From positions 186,001 through 250,000 of the forward strand of contig NZ_BMIK01000001.1 of NCBI RefSeq assembly GCF_014642075.1: a stretch of DNA of 64,000 nucleotides, in the 5' to 3' direction. Positions 1 to 9,323 of this stretch are shown here, piece by piece (the stretch's first letter is position 1; each line of letters begins with the position of its first letter). The DNA comes from Parapedobacter defluvii (GTDB taxonomy: Bacteria > Bacteroidota > Bacteroidia > Sphingobacteriales > Sphingobacteriaceae). The notes under the pieces are model-generated. The model was not told the DNA's origin. It searched no databases and worked only from the letters and a program-made list of their open reading frames with translations. Position numbers and translations under genes: made by a program.

Positions 1-1
1 C

Positions 2-376
2 AGCGAATTGGTAGAAGGAATGGATAACCGGGGTATGGACCATACGAAAGACTTGGGCTGGATGATCGATGCATCCCACAACCTCAAAGACCCACTTGAA
101 GATTTATTGCAATCGGTAGAAGCGATTCTGATAGCTTATGCTCAAGCACTGCTGGTCGATCGGGCGGCACTGACGGAAGCGCAGTCTGCCAACGACGTCG
201 TGCGTGCGCAGGAAATATTGCAGCATGCTTTCCGCACCGATGTACGCCCACTCGTCGCAGAGGCCCGTAAAAGGACCGGCGCAGCATTGAATCCTGTTCA
301 ACTTTTTAGGGAGTTGGGCGTGCGTAGCCAGTTGATTAAGGAGCGGGGTGCCAAAACGGTAGCTACCGGGTTATAA
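2..376 (+). CDS. rhaI: L-rhamnose isomerase, RhaI type (C-terminal part, cut by window edge)
   Basis: This is the C-terminal ~124 residues of a TIM-barrel sugar isomerase of the RhaI class (Pseudomonas stutzeri type, not E. coli RhaA), which interconverts L-rhamnose and L-rhamnulose in the cytoplasm. The frame is open to the left edge, so the start lies outside the window. Recognisable segments are GWMIDASHNLKDPLEDL near the metal/substrate site, the AQALLVDRAAL helix and TDVRPLVAEAR towards the C-terminus. The stop lies 12 bp before the kinase ATG, so the two genes are probably co-transcribed. In this phylum the missing upstream partner is often a bifunctional rhamnulose-1-phosphate aldolase/lactaldehyde dehydrogenase; that gene is not visible here. 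The family call is fairly sure; the exact sugar specificity is inferred from the neighbours. Confidence 0.8.
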   Translation, partial: SELVEGMDNRGMDHTKDLGWMIDASHNLKDPLEDLLQSVEAILIAYAQALLVDRAALTEAQSANDVVRAQEILQHAFRTDVRPLVAEARKRTGAALNPVQLFRELGVRSQLIKERGAKTVATGL

Positions 377-388
377 GTTGATTTGAAA

Positions 389-1753
389 ATGCGAACACCA
401 GTCATAGCGATATTTGATGTAGGCAAGACCAATAAGAAACTGTTCCTGTTTAATGAACAGTATAAAATAGTTTTTGAAAGGTCCGCCCGGTTTACCGAAA
501 CCGTGGATGAGGATGGCGATCCGTGTGAGAACCTGGAGAGCCTGCGTCTCTCAGTTTTCGATTCGTTGCACGAAGTGTTCCGGAAATCCGAGTTTGAGGT
601 ACGGGCCATCAATTTTGCAGCATATGGCGCCAGTTTGGTGTATGTGGATGAAGACGGTAAACCGCTGGCTCCTTTGTATAACTACCTCAAACCTTATCCC
701 GAAGCACTGCAGCGTAAGTTTTATGACACATACGGTGGTGAAGATACAGTGGCCTTCGTCACCGCGTCGCCGGTTTTGGGTAGCCTCAATTCGGGAATGC
801 AACTGTACCGTACCAAGTACGAAAAACCAGCGCTGTTTGAACGTATTCACTATGCCTTGCATTTGCCCCAATACCTGAGTTTCCTGGTGTCTGGACAAAT
901 GTATTCGGATATGACGAGCATCGGCTGTCATACCCATCTGTGGGATTTCTCCAAAAACGATTACCACGAATGGGTGTACCAAGAAGGCATCATTGATAAG
1001 TTAGCTCCGATAGCGCTGGGAGATCAGGTATTGCCCGCCTCGTTTCCTGGCAACGGATACGGGGTAGGTGTAGGCTTGCACGATAGTTCGGCAGCATTGA
1101 TCCCCTATCTGGTTTCCTTTCATGAACCTTTTGTCTTGATTTCAACAGGTACTTGGTGTATCAGCCTCAATCCGTTTAACCATACACCACTGACCAAGGA
1201 AGAGCTGGAGTCTGATTGCCTTTGTTATATGCACTATCAGGGAACTCCTGTGAAGGCATCCCGGCTTTTTGCGGGTTACGAACACGAGCAGCAGGTGAAG
1301 CGGATTGCGGAGCATTTCGGGCAACTCTCCAGCAGGTACCGCAACTTGGGCTATAGCCGGAACATTGTAGCCAAGCTGCGTGAGGAAAAAAATGGCCCCA
1401 AACCCATTGGCGGCAAGGTGTCTGCTTTCGCACAACGCAATCTGTCGGATTACCGCACATACGACGAAGCATACCACCGTCTGATTATGGATCTGGTCGA
1501 TCTCCAACAGATCGCTACCCAACGGGTCATTAAAGGCTCTTCAGTAAAGCGTATCTTTGTAGATGGCGGATTTAGCAAGAATACAATTTACATGAATCTG
1601 CTTGCGGATGCCTTCCCGGAAATGGAGGTATTTGCGGCCTCAATGGCGCAAGCTACGGCGGTGGGCGCAGCATTGGCTATTCACTCGGCGTGGAACAATC
1701 GGCCACTGCCCAATGATCTGATCGAATTGCGGTTTTATGCACATAATCCATAA
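389..1753 (+). CDS. FGGY-family carbohydrate kinase (probable L-rhamnulose kinase)
   Basis: This is a 454-residue sugar kinase that would phosphorylate L-rhamnulose (or a related ketose) with ATP in the cytoplasm. The N-terminal phosphate-binding motif IFDVGKTNKKLFLF and the C-terminal FGGY motif FVDGGFSKNTIYMNLLADAF, followed by the nucleotide-pocket stretch QATAVGAALA, are clear. The length fits the family. The start is set at the ATG at 389; a TTG two codons upstream is possible but has no better ribosome site. It sits 12 bp after the isomerase and 13 bp before the FMN dehydrogenase, forming an isomerase-kinase-oxidase operon. It belongs to the divergent FGGY branch found beside RhaI in Bacteroidota rather than the E. 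coli RhaB branch, so substrate assignment rests on context. Confidence 0.82.
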   Translation: MRTPVIAIFDVGKTNKKLFLFNEQYKIVFERSARFTETVDEDGDPCENLESLRLSVFDSLHEVFRKSEFEVRAINFAAYGASLVYVDEDGKPLAPLYNYLKPYPEALQRKFYDTYGGEDTVAFVTASPVLGSLNSGMQLYRTKYEKPALFERIHYALHLPQYLSFLVSGQMYSDMTSIGCHTHLWDFSKNDYHEWVYQEGIIDKLAPIALGDQVLPASFPGNGYGVGVGLHDSSAALIPYLVSFHEPFVLISTGTWCISLNPFNHTPLTKEELESDCLCYMHYQGTPVKASRLFAGYEHEQQVKRIAEHFGQLSSRYRNLGYSRNIVAKLREEKNGPKPIGGKVSAFAQRNLSDYRTYDEAYHRLIMDLVDLQQIATQRVIKGSSVKRIFVDGGFSKNTIYMNLLADAFPEMEVFAASMAQATAVGAALAIHSAWNNRPLPNDLIELRFYAHNP

Positions 1754-1766
1754 AAAAATTAAATAA

Positions 1767-2927
1767 ATGAACCCTGATTTACTGAAATACAATCCTCAAT
1801 ATCCGTCGGTACAGGATCTAAAAAAAAAGGCCAAACGGCGTATTCCGAAATTTGCATTTGACTACCTAGAAGGAGGATGCAACGACGAATTGAACCTCCT
1901 GCGTAATGAAGCGGATTTCAGGGATATCCAGCTCATGCCAAGGTACTTGAGAAAGCACAATGGAGTCGATATGCAGACGGAGCTCTTTGGCCATGTTTAC
2001 GATGCGCCGTTCGGCATATCGCCCATCGGGCTACAGGGATTAATGTGGCCGAATGCGCCGCTTATTTTGGCAGAAGCGGCACGGAAGCATAATGTTCCAT
2101 ACATACTGAGTACCGTGTCTACTGCGAGTATTGAAGAAATTGCAGCAGTTGCCGGATCACAGTTCTGGTTTCAGTTGTATCACCCAACCGAGAATAGACT
2201 ACGCGACGACATCCTCCGGCGATTGGAAACCGTAGGTTGTCCGGTGCTGGTCGTCCTGGTGGATGTTCCGTCGTTTGGCTTGCGTTACCGCGAAATCAAA
2301 GCTGGCTTGTCCATGCCACCGAAAATTACGATTAATAATTTTATCCAGGCAGCCGTACGGCCCGCATGGTCCATCGAATTCCTGAAAACCGGGATGCCCA
2401 CCTTTGCAACATTGAAGCCTTACATGGGAAAAGATTTGGACATCAAGCAGCTCGGTAAGTTTATGAATGCCACATTTACCGGACGGGTAGATTCGGACAA
2501 AGTAAAGGCGATCCGGGATCTTTGGAAAGGTAAACTGGTCGTCAAAGGTGTGGTTAGCGATGAAGACATGGAAGAAAGTATCCGCATCGGTGCCGATGGG
2601 GTTATTGTGTCCAACCATGGCGGTCGGCAGATTGATGCCGGTGAGTCCACCATCAAACCATTGAAAGGCCTCACGGATAAGTACGGCGACAAAATAACCA
2701 TCATGATTGACAGTGGGCTGCGTTCAGGCCCCGATATCGGCCGTTCACTGGCCTGCGGCGCTAAATTTACGTTCATGGGCCGTCCGTTTATGTACGGGGT
2801 ATCCGCATTGGGTAAGCAAGGTGGCGATCATACGATTGCGTTAATGAAGGCGCAATTGAAACAGGTGATGGAGCAGGTCTGTTGTGAAAAAGTAACGGAT
2901 TTTCCGGGGACGTTGATCAATCAATAA
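1767..2927 (+). CDS. lldD: FMN-dependent alpha-hydroxy-acid dehydrogenase (LldD-like)
   Basis: This is a 386-residue member of the L-lactate dehydrogenase / glycolate oxidase family. These FMN beta/alpha-barrel enzymes oxidise L-2-hydroxy acids to 2-keto acids. The active-site signature SNHGGRQIDAG with its catalytic His and Arg, the substrate/FMN segment WFQLYHPTENR, the VVKGVVSDED strand lysine and the phosphate-binding IDSGLRSGPDIGRSLACGA are all present. The N-terminal KRRIPKFAFDYLEGGCNDE is typical of the family. In Bacteroidota rhamnose operons this enzyme would convert L-lactate, made from lactaldehyde after aldol cleavage of rhamnulose-1-phosphate, to pyruvate; that role is inferred from position. 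The ATG follows the kinase stop by 13 bp. No clear terminator follows it before lacI. Confidence 0.85.
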   Translation: MNPDLLKYNPQYPSVQDLKKKAKRRIPKFAFDYLEGGCNDELNLLRNEADFRDIQLMPRYLRKHNGVDMQTELFGHVYDAPFGISPIGLQGLMWPNAPLILAEAARKHNVPYILSTVSTASIEEIAAVAGSQFWFQLYHPTENRLRDDILRRLETVGCPVLVVLVDVPSFGLRYREIKAGLSMPPKITINNFIQAAVRPAWSIEFLKTGMPTFATLKPYMGKDLDIKQLGKFMNATFTGRVDSDKVKAIRDLWKGKLVVKGVVSDEDMEESIRIGADGVIVSNHGGRQIDAGESTIKPLKGLTDKYGDKITIMIDSGLRSGPDIGRSLACGAKFTFMGRPFMYGVSALGKQGGDHTIALMKAQLKQVMEQVCCEKVTDFPGTLINQ

Positions 2928-2970
2928 AATAACTGTTTTCTTTGCATAGCCTACTTACAGACTTGAATAT

Positions 2971-2982
2971 GAATTCGTATTC
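2971..2982. promoter_or_regulatory. Candidate LacI operator O1 (variant site)
   Basis: The 12-mer GAATTCGTATTC lies between lldD and lacI, 131 bp before the lacI ATG. It is the exact reverse complement of the site at 3086-3097 and differs by one base from the perfect palindrome GAATACGTATTC found twice downstream of lacI. An additional half-site GAATA lies immediately upstream at 2965. Four such sites within 1.3 kb around one LacI gene make operator function likely; binding is inferred. Confidence 0.6.
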
Positions 2983-3085
2983 TTTTAATAAAACGCTTTT
3001 TTTTGTATTTAAAAGCTAATATTAAGCCTTTTAGCAACTTTATTTTCTAAAATATTTGCTACTCTGAAGCTTTGTTTTTATTTTT

Positions 3086-3097
3086 GAATACGAATTC
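3086..3097. promoter_or_regulatory. Candidate LacI operator O2 at the lacI start
   Basis: GAATACGAATTC ends 4 bp before the lacI ATG, overlapping the expected leader and ribosome-binding region. It is an inverted copy of the site at 2971-2982. Its position would allow the regulator to repress its own expression. The spacing between the two sites, 115 bp centre to centre (about 11 helical turns), would permit looping; this is inference. Confidence 0.6.
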
Positions 3098-3101
3098 AGA
3101 A

Positions 3102-4121
3102 ATGAGTAATCCGAAAACAGAGAAAAGAAACTTTACGTCGCATGATGTGGCTGAGCTGGCCGGGGTTTCCCAGGCTACCGTATCACGCGTATTTGCAGGC
3201 AATACAAAGGTGTCTGAAAAAAAACGTAAACGGATTATGGAAGCTGCTCAGAAACTGAATTATCGGCCGAATGCGCATGCGCGAAGCCTGATTACCCGAA
3301 GGAGCATGTTGATCGGTATCGTCATGCGGACAATCCGTAATCCTTTTTACTCTGCCGTACTCGAAATTTTTCACGATCGCTTTTCCAAGCTGGGCTATCA
3401 TTTGATTTTCATTAATTCGGAAAATGAAAACGTCGAAGAGTGGGAAATTCATAAACTATTGGAGTATAATGTCGCTGGGGTAATTATCTCGGATGCACTG
3501 CTCACACAAGAAGCGGAAGATCGGTTTAGGGAAAATGGAATTGCGGTTGTGCTATTTAACCGGTATACGGAAAATTCGGAAAATAGTGTGGTGTTTTGCG
3601 ATAATTACTTGTCTGCAAAACAGATAGCTACCTATTTGGTAAAAACGGGGCATCGTAATTTTGCATATATATCAGGTCCTTCCCACACGTCAATTACCAT
3701 GGACCGCTTGCGTGGTTTCAGGGAAGTACTAGATGGAAGAGGAATAAGCAATCTTCATATAGAATCGGGTGACTATACGTATGAGAGTGGCTTTGAGCTG
3801 GCTCAGGAATTGATGACTAAAAATAAGGATATCGACTGCATTTTTGGGGGAAATGATATCATCGCCCTCGGTGTAATGGATGCGGTGAGGATGTTAGGGT
3901 TTGAGGTTCCAAATGATGTCTCGATCATTGGCTTTGATAATATCCGGATGACCAATTGGGCATCCTATAATCTCACAACGTGGGAGCAACCCCTTGAAGG
4001 CATGGTGGATAATACCGTGGCCATTCTGCTTGATGAGATAAATGGAAAGGAAAGCAGGTCAAAAATGCTGGTGATGAAAGGTCGACTGGTTATCCGGAAT
4101 ACGGTGAAAAGTAGAAAATAG
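3102..4121 (+). CDS. LacI/GalR-family transcriptional regulator
   Basis: This is a 339-residue one-component sugar regulator. The N-terminal helix-turn-helix is unmistakable: FTSHDVAELAGVSQATVSRV followed by the hinge segment KLNYRPNAHARSL. The rest is a periplasmic-binding-protein-like sensor domain containing MLIGIVMRTIRNPFYSAVL and the C-terminal VSIIGFDNIRMTNW. I chose the ATG at 3102; a TTG ten codons upstream would include the operator-like sequence and adds no conserved residues. It follows the rhamnose operon and precedes the SusC/SusD block on the same strand, with palindromic candidate operators on both sides, so it may control both. The effector is unknown; a sugar or sugar phosphate from rhamnose or from the region B substrate is plausible. 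Confidence 0.92.
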   Translation: MSNPKTEKRNFTSHDVAELAGVSQATVSRVFAGNTKVSEKKRKRIMEAAQKLNYRPNAHARSLITRRSMLIGIVMRTIRNPFYSAVLEIFHDRFSKLGYHLIFINSENENVEEWEIHKLLEYNVAGVIISDALLTQEAEDRFRENGIAVVLFNRYTENSENSVVFCDNYLSAKQIATYLVKTGHRNFAYISGPSHTSITMDRLRGFREVLDGRGISNLHIESGDYTYESGFELAQELMTKNKDIDCIFGGNDIIALGVMDAVRMLGFEVPNDVSIIGFDNIRMTNWASYNLTTWEQPLEGMVDNTVAILLDEINGKESRSKMLVMKGRLVIRNTVKSRK

Positions 4122-4144
4122 TATAATTTTAAATTTTTCAATTG

Positions 4145-4158
4145 TGAATACGTATTCT
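4145..4158. promoter_or_regulatory. Candidate LacI operator O3 (perfect palindrome)
   Basis: TGAATACGTATTCT contains the perfect 12-bp palindrome GAATACGTATTC at 4146-4157, 24 bp after the lacI stop. An identical 12-mer occurs at 4211-4222, 65 bp away centre to centre. Between them lie a TTTG (4173-4176) and a TATTTTTT (4194-4201), an imperfect match to the Bacteroidota TTTG / TAnnTTTG promoter; with that promoter the second operator would cover the transcription start. Confidence 0.68.
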
Positions 4159-4209
4159 TTGTATATTAACTTTTTGAATTAAAAGACCGCTTTTATTTTT
4201 TTAATACAA

Positions 4210-4223
4210 TGAATACGTATTCA
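4210..4223. promoter_or_regulatory. Candidate LacI operator O4 (perfect palindrome, upstream of susC)
   Basis: TGAATACGTATTCA is a perfect 14-bp palindrome 70 bp before the susC ATG at 4294. It repeats the 12-bp core of the site at 4146. With its paired copy it is the most convincing operator in the window for control of the SusC-led operon by the adjacent LacI protein. Confidence 0.7.
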
Positions 4224-4293
4224 TTATTAATTAACTAATGAAAATATGATTTAGATGTTTATTAACTGACTGATTAATTAATTTTTAACCATT

Positions 4294-7200
4294 ATGAATG
4301 TTTTTCTTAAAATCAAAAGATTAAGGCCAGCAGTGGACTTCTTATCGCTGGGGAAGTCGCTTGCACGCCTTATCCACAGGCGCCGATTACTGACGTTTGC
4401 ATGTTGTTGTGCGGCGGTATTATTTGTAGCTGGTCATGCAAACGGCAGTGGAGGCAAAAACTGGCAAACCCTACAACAGTCTTTTGTAGTAAGGGGCTTG
4501 GTAACCGACAAGGCAGGAAGTCCATTGGCTGATGCTTCCGTTCGGGTTTTACCGTCGTCACGGGAAGTGAAGACAGATATCGAGGGGAAATTTTTGGTGG
4601 AAGCCGATAGTAAACAGGATTCGCTGATTATCAGTTTTGTGGGGTATATAACCTATGCACTTGTTATCGGTGATCAGCGGGATTTCGTTATCCAATTGGA
4701 AATCGATGAAGAACAGCAGAAGCTGGATGAGGTGGTCGTGGTTGGATTCGGGACACAGAAGAAAACAACCATGGTCGGTGCGGTTTCATCTGTTTCGGTC
4801 GGCGAAATCAGGAAGGTTTCTACGCCTTCGCTGAGTAACACAATCGGTGGAAAAATCGCAGGTGTAATTACGAGGCAAGCGTCCGGCGAACCGGGTTATG
4901 ATGCGGCCAGTGTGTATATACGCGGTATTGCCTCAATCAGCGGAGGCAGGAACCCCCTTGTTATCGTAGATGGCGTGGAACGCGAACTCCAAACCTATTG
5001 GAATACCATAAACATTGAAGAAATAGCTGATTTCACTGTATTGAAAGACGCTACTGCAACAGCCGTATACGGAAATAGGGGAGCAAACGGCGTCATTGTG
5101 ATCACGACAAAACGCGGTGCGGTTGGCAAACCGAGGGTGACGTTCCGGTCTGAATTTGCTACGGTATCGCCTTTAAGGGTGCCCAAGGTTATTGATGCAT
5201 ACGAGTATGCTTCGTTACACAACGAGGCGCTGGCCAATATTGGAGAGGCGCCGAGGTATACCTCAGAAGAACTGAACAAGTTTAAAGATGGTTCAGACCC
5301 TTATATCTATCCAAATGTAGATTGGTATGATGTCGTACTGAAAAAAAATACAAAACAGACCATCAATAACCTGGGGGTTTCGGGAGGCACGGAATACGTA
5401 AAATACTATGTGAACCTGGGTTATACACTTCAGGAGGGAATCTACAATGAGAGCTCGCTGAATAACTTCAAAACAAACGCACTCTTAAACAGGTATCAAT
5501 TCAGGTCTAACGTCGATATGCAGCTCGCCCCTGATTTCACGCTGAATCTGGGACTGTCAGGCATTGTATCAGGGACGAATTATCCGGGGGTTGGTACCCA
5601 ATCGGCATTCGCAATCATGGAATTGGTGACTCCACTGATGTACCCGCTGACTAATCCGGATGGTTCTGCGCCCGGTGCCATTGGCGTGGACGGTGCGGTC
5701 AACCCATATACCTTGCTTACCCAAATGGGTTATACCAAGCAATTTTATAATACGCTCGTAAGTAACCTGAATTTTAAATGGGATCTGTCTTCGTGGCTCC
5801 CCGGCTTGGCGGTCAGGGGGTTGGTTGCGTATGACGTAGTTGATATTACACAGAATATCCGGACAAAATCCCCCGAGACGTACCATTATACACGAGACGT
5901 TGCAACAGGGGAAGATATCTATACGCTTGTGAGTTCGGAATCGGCGTTGGGTTATGGCCTGGCAAATGAGAATTATAAGACCCTGTACGGTGATTTGAGC
6001 ATCACCTACGATAAAGCCATAGGCGCCCATAGCCTCTCGGCGCTTCTTTTGGGGAATAAACGAGAATTCACCAATGTCAACGCGGGAAGTTCGATAGCGA
6101 ATCTCCCGGAACGGAGGCAGGGACTCGTCGGCCGACTGACCTATAACTATGATATGCGGTACCTGTTGGAATTGAATGCGGGATACAATGGTTCTGAGAA
6201 TTTCCCCAAAGGCAAGCAGTATGGGCTTTTCCCCTCTGTAGGAGCTGGGTGGGTCGTTTCCAATGAACATTTCTGGAATAAAAGTATCGTAAATATGCTC
6301 AAACTGAGGGCTTCATACGGTTTGGTGGGCAATGACCAGATTGGTGGGGGTAGGTTCCTGTTTTTATCTTCTTACAACAAATCTGCAGCGGGTTACGTCT
6401 ATGGGTTGAACCAAAACAACAGTATAGGTGGGAAGAGCGAAGGGAGTGTAGGAAACCTGAATGTGACCTGGGAAAAAGCTTATAAGTCAAATGTCGGCGC
6501 TGATATTGAACTGTTTAATTCGGCAGTAAGTTTTCAAGGGGATTATTTTTATGAATTGAGAAAAGACCAGTTGTTAAGGCGATCATCGGTGCCTTGGTAT
6601 TCCGGTTATCCTACCGGCGTGATTCCCTACGGAAACATCGGAACTACATCGAATTGGGGGGTAGAAGGTAGTCTACAGGTAAGGAAAACCACGGGTTCTG
6701 GCTTTTATTACTCGTTTCTTGGAAATTTCACGTATACCAAAAATAAGGTCATCGAAAACGATGTCCCGTACATTTATGAACACCAAAATCCGAGGGGTCA
6801 CGCCATTGGGGCTTCGTCAGGCTATATCGCCACCGGTTTCTTCCGTGACGAAGCAGATATTGCCAACAGTCCATCTCAGTCCATTTTCGGAACGTACGGA
6901 CCCGGAGACATCAAATATCAGGACCTCAATGAAAATGGCCGGATAGATCTTGAGGACATCACCTTTTTTGGTGAATATGGACCTGAACCGTTGGTGATGT
7001 ATGGATTTGGGACCACCTTGGCATGGAAGGGTTTTGATGCGTCTGTCTTTTTTACCGGGGCTGCCAATCGTGATTTCTTTTACGGTGCTGGATGGCCGAT
7101 GCGCCCATTCTTTGCAGGAGTTGGCAAGTATAATGTTTTACGCGAATATTACGACAACAGGTGGGTGCCTGGGGAAAACAATGCAGATGCCATTTATCCG

Positions 7201-7473
7201 GCAATCAGGGCGGCGAGCGAGAACAATTACATCTCTTCAAGCCTATGGCGTAAAAATGGAAATTACCTGCGCATAAAAAATGCGGAAGTAGGATACACCT
7301 TTGATTCCCATATCACTTCAAGGGTGGGTGTTTCTAACCTGAGGTTGTTTGTCCAGGGAACCAACCTGCATACGTGGGACCATATCAAAGCGATTGATCC
7401 TGAATCCAATTACGGTACGGGTGCACACCCAATTTCCAGGAACATTAATTTTGGTATTAACGTCATTTTTTAA
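4294..7473 (+). CDS. SusC/RagA-like TonB-dependent outer-membrane receptor (region B)
   Basis: This is a 1059-residue TonB-dependent transporter of the SusC family that imports oligosaccharides across the outer membrane with its SusD partner. The order is: an extended basic N-terminus (RRR near residue 30) and hydrophobic signal LTFACCCAAVLFVAGHANG; a carboxypeptidase-regulatory-like domain (~65-145, VVRGLVTDKAGSPLADASVR); the family motif DEVVVVGFGTQKKTTMVGAV; the plug with ATAVYGNRGANGVIVITTKR; then a long beta-barrel ending in INFGINVIF. There is no STN domain, so it is not obviously coupled to an anti-sigma factor, consistent with control by the LacI next door. The SusD gene follows by 20 bp. 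The signal peptide is unusually far from the first Met; the internal start options are less good. Confidence 0.95.
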   Translation: MNVFLKIKRLRPAVDFLSLGKSLARLIHRRRLLTFACCCAAVLFVAGHANGSGGKNWQTLQQSFVVRGLVTDKAGSPLADASVRVLPSSREVKTDIEGKFLVEADSKQDSLIISFVGYITYALVIGDQRDFVIQLEIDEEQQKLDEVVVVGFGTQKKTTMVGAVSSVSVGEIRKVSTPSLSNTIGGKIAGVITRQASGEPGYDAASVYIRGIASISGGRNPLVIVDGVERELQTYWNTINIEEIADFTVLKDATATAVYGNRGANGVIVITTKRGAVGKPRVTFRSEFATVSPLRVPKVIDAYEYASLHNEALANIGEAPRYTSEELNKFKDGSDPYIYPNVDWYDVVLKKNTKQTINNLGVSGGTEYVKYYVNLGYTLQEGIYNESSLNNFKTNALLNRYQFRSNVDMQLAPDFTLNLGLSGIVSGTNYPGVGTQSAFAIMELVTPLMYPLTNPDGSAPGAIGVDGAVNPYTLLTQMGYTKQFYNTLVSNLNFKWDLSSWLPGLAVRGLVAYDVVDITQNIRTKSPETYHYTRDVATGEDIYTLVSSESALGYGLANENYKTLYGDLSITYDKAIGAHSLSALLLGNKREFTNVNAGSSIANLPERRQGLVGRLTYNYDMRYLLELNAGYNGSENFPKGKQYGLFPSVGAGWVVSNEHFWNKSIVNMLKLRASYGLVGNDQIGGGRFLFLSSYNKSAAGYVYGLNQNNSIGGKSEGSVGNLNVTWEKAYKSNVGADIELFNSAVSFQGDYFYELRKDQLLRRSSVPWYSGYPTGVIPYGNIGTTSNWGVEGSLQVRKTTGSGFYYSFLGNFTYTKNKVIENDVPYIYEHQNPRGHAIGASSGYIATGFFRDEADIANSPSQSIFGTYGPGDIKYQDLNENGRIDLEDITFFGEYGPEPLVMYGFGTTLAWKGFDASVFFTGAANRDFFYGAGWPMRPFFAGVGKYNVLREYYDNRWVPGENNADAIYPAIRAASENNYISSSLWRKNGNYLRIKNAEVGYTFDSHITSRVGVSNLRLFVQGTNLHTWDHIKAIDPESNYGTGAHPISRNINFGINVIF

Positions 7474-7493
7474 CTATTTATTAGCTAAGGATT

Positions 7494-9308
7494 ATGAAAA
7501 GATCTAACTATAAAGCCATAGTCATGATGACGATGCTTTTCGTCATGCAATCCTGCGTGAAGGATTTCCTGGACAAGACGCCAGATGAAGACCTGACTTC
7601 CGAACAGGTGTTTACGAACCCCGGTTTTACCAGGGAATTTTTGGCAAATATCTATTCGTATTTGCCAAATGAAGCCATGATGGTGGACAACACGGGTGTA
7701 ATTAATGCGTTCAACGGTGCTGCCGATGAAATGGAAATTACGCACGAACCCTTTTTCTCGAACCTGATGAATGCGGGAAATTGGAGCTCGAATACCTACA
7801 CCTCCAGCGGTTGGAGTCCGTACTATCAAGCAATCCGGAACTGCAATATTTTCCTCGAAAATATTCACCTGTTGAAACCTAATGAGTTTTTTCCCGAAGC
7901 GACAATCAACCAGTGGGTTGGTGAGGTGTATTTTTTGAGGGCGTTCTATTATTTTTTACTGGTGCGTATTTATGGTCCGGTTCCGGTTTTTGACCGCACC
8001 GTCGGACTTAACGAGGACTTCAAGTTGTTCAAGCGGGTACCAATTGACCAGTGCGTCCAGTTCATCGTCGCAGACTGCAATCGGGCAGCGGAAATACTGC
8101 CGCCGCGGATTACCCAGCAAAACGAATTGGGAAGGCCATCTAAAGTTTCTGCACTGGCACTCAAGGGCAGGACGCTGCTTTATATGGCCAGCCCATTTTG
8201 GAATGGCAATCCGGATTATGCGAGTTTCACAGACCGCGATGGTGTCCGATTGTTTCCGGATTTTTCGAGTGAGCGTTGGCAAGAAGCAGCATCGGCAGCC
8301 AAGGAGTGTATCGATATCGCTGAAGCGGCAGGCCATCGGCTCCACCGATCTGCATCAAATAACCCGATTGCAAATTATCAAGAGACTTTCTATGTGAACT
8401 TTAACGACGAGGTGTTTTTTACCAGAAATGATCCGTCCTATATCCACTTGGATACCTATAGTGAACCCTGGGGAATTCCGGGAGCCTTTTTTCCGCACCA
8501 GGGCGTAACACAAGATCAGGTTGACGCCTATCACATGGCCAATGGTGAAGTGCCAATTTTGGGGTATAACCCAGATAAAACGCCTATTATCAATCCAGCA
8601 TCGGGATATTCCGAAAACGGAAACACCGCGAAAGAGACACCGTTTTATGTAGCCGGAACCCGTGATATGTATGTAGGTAGGGAACCGAGGTTTTACGCCA
8701 GTATTAACTTCACCGGGGCTAAATATAAAATGGTTACCGATGGCCTTAAGTTTTGGTTCGGAGGGCCGAATGGGCGCCAACCGGGTCAGTCGGCGTTTAC
8801 AAGAACCGGATATTTGATGAAAAAATTGACCCACCCCGATTACGATATGGCGACACGTAGCGGTACTGCTCGGACGTGGATATTTTTCAGACTGGGGGAA
8901 CAGTATCTCAATTACGCGGAGGCACTGAATGAGGTTTCCGGTCCGGTAGCGGATGTTTATAAATATGTAAATCTGATCAGGGAACGTTCGGGTATCCCCG
9001 GTCTGCCAGCTGGACTGACCAAAGAGCAAATGCGAGCGCGTATCCGGCATGAACGTAGAATTGAGCTGGCTTTCGAAACGCATAGGTATTTTGATTGTAT
9101 CCGCTGGAAAATCGCGGAACAGGTGAATGAAGGACCGATATATGGCCTGGATATCAGCACACCGGGATATACCATGGATAGTGATGATTTTTATCGGCGA
9201 ACATTGGTTGAATCAAGGGTATTTGAAAAGAAACACAATCTTTGGCCAATACCATTCATTGAAACCGAAAAGAATATCAACCTGGTTCAGAATCCAGGTT
9301 GGGATTAA
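7494..9308 (+). CDS. SusD/RagB-like surface glycan-binding lipoprotein (region B)
   Basis: This is a 604-residue lipoprotein that caps the adjacent SusC and binds glycan at the cell surface. The N-terminus MKRSNYKAIVMMTMLFVMQSC gives a lipobox with Cys at residue ~18, followed by VKDFLDKTPDEDLTSEQVF, the characteristic start of SusD proteins. TPR-like helices (EVYFLRAFYYFLLVRIYGPV) and the C-terminal RHERRIELAFETHRYFDCIR, with the ending INLVQNPGWD, are diagnostic. It lies 20 bp after susC, and the symporter ribosome site begins just after its stop. Ligand cannot be deduced from sequence. Confidence 0.95.
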   Translation: MKRSNYKAIVMMTMLFVMQSCVKDFLDKTPDEDLTSEQVFTNPGFTREFLANIYSYLPNEAMMVDNTGVINAFNGAADEMEITHEPFFSNLMNAGNWSSNTYTSSGWSPYYQAIRNCNIFLENIHLLKPNEFFPEATINQWVGEVYFLRAFYYFLLVRIYGPVPVFDRTVGLNEDFKLFKRVPIDQCVQFIVADCNRAAEILPPRITQQNELGRPSKVSALALKGRTLLYMASPFWNGNPDYASFTDRDGVRLFPDFSSERWQEAASAAKECIDIAEAAGHRLHRSASNNPIANYQETFYVNFNDEVFFTRNDPSYIHLDTYSEPWGIPGAFFPHQGVTQDQVDAYHMANGEVPILGYNPDKTPIINPASGYSENGNTAKETPFYVAGTRDMYVGREPRFYASINFTGAKYKMVTDGLKFWFGGPNGRQPGQSAFTRTGYLMKKLTHPDYDMATRSGTARTWIFFRLGEQYLNYAEALNEVSGPVADVYKYVNLIRERSGIPGLPAGLTKEQMRARIRHERRIELAFETHRYFDCIRWKIAEQVNEGPIYGLDISTPGYTMDSDDFYRRTLVESRVFEKKHNLWPIPFIETEKNINLVQNPGWD

Positions 9309-9323
9309 TTGGGAGGGCAGCAC

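Noticed and set aside
3072-3101. Upstream TTG start for lacI
   Set aside because: It would translate the operator-like sequence and adds ten residues ahead of a normal LacI N-terminus; the ATG at 3102 fits the family.
5569-6270. 233-codon minus-strand frame
   Set aside because: Antisense shadow of the SusC barrel region; no motifs.
8355-9083. 242-codon minus-strand frame
   Set aside because: Antisense shadow of SusD; no motifs.
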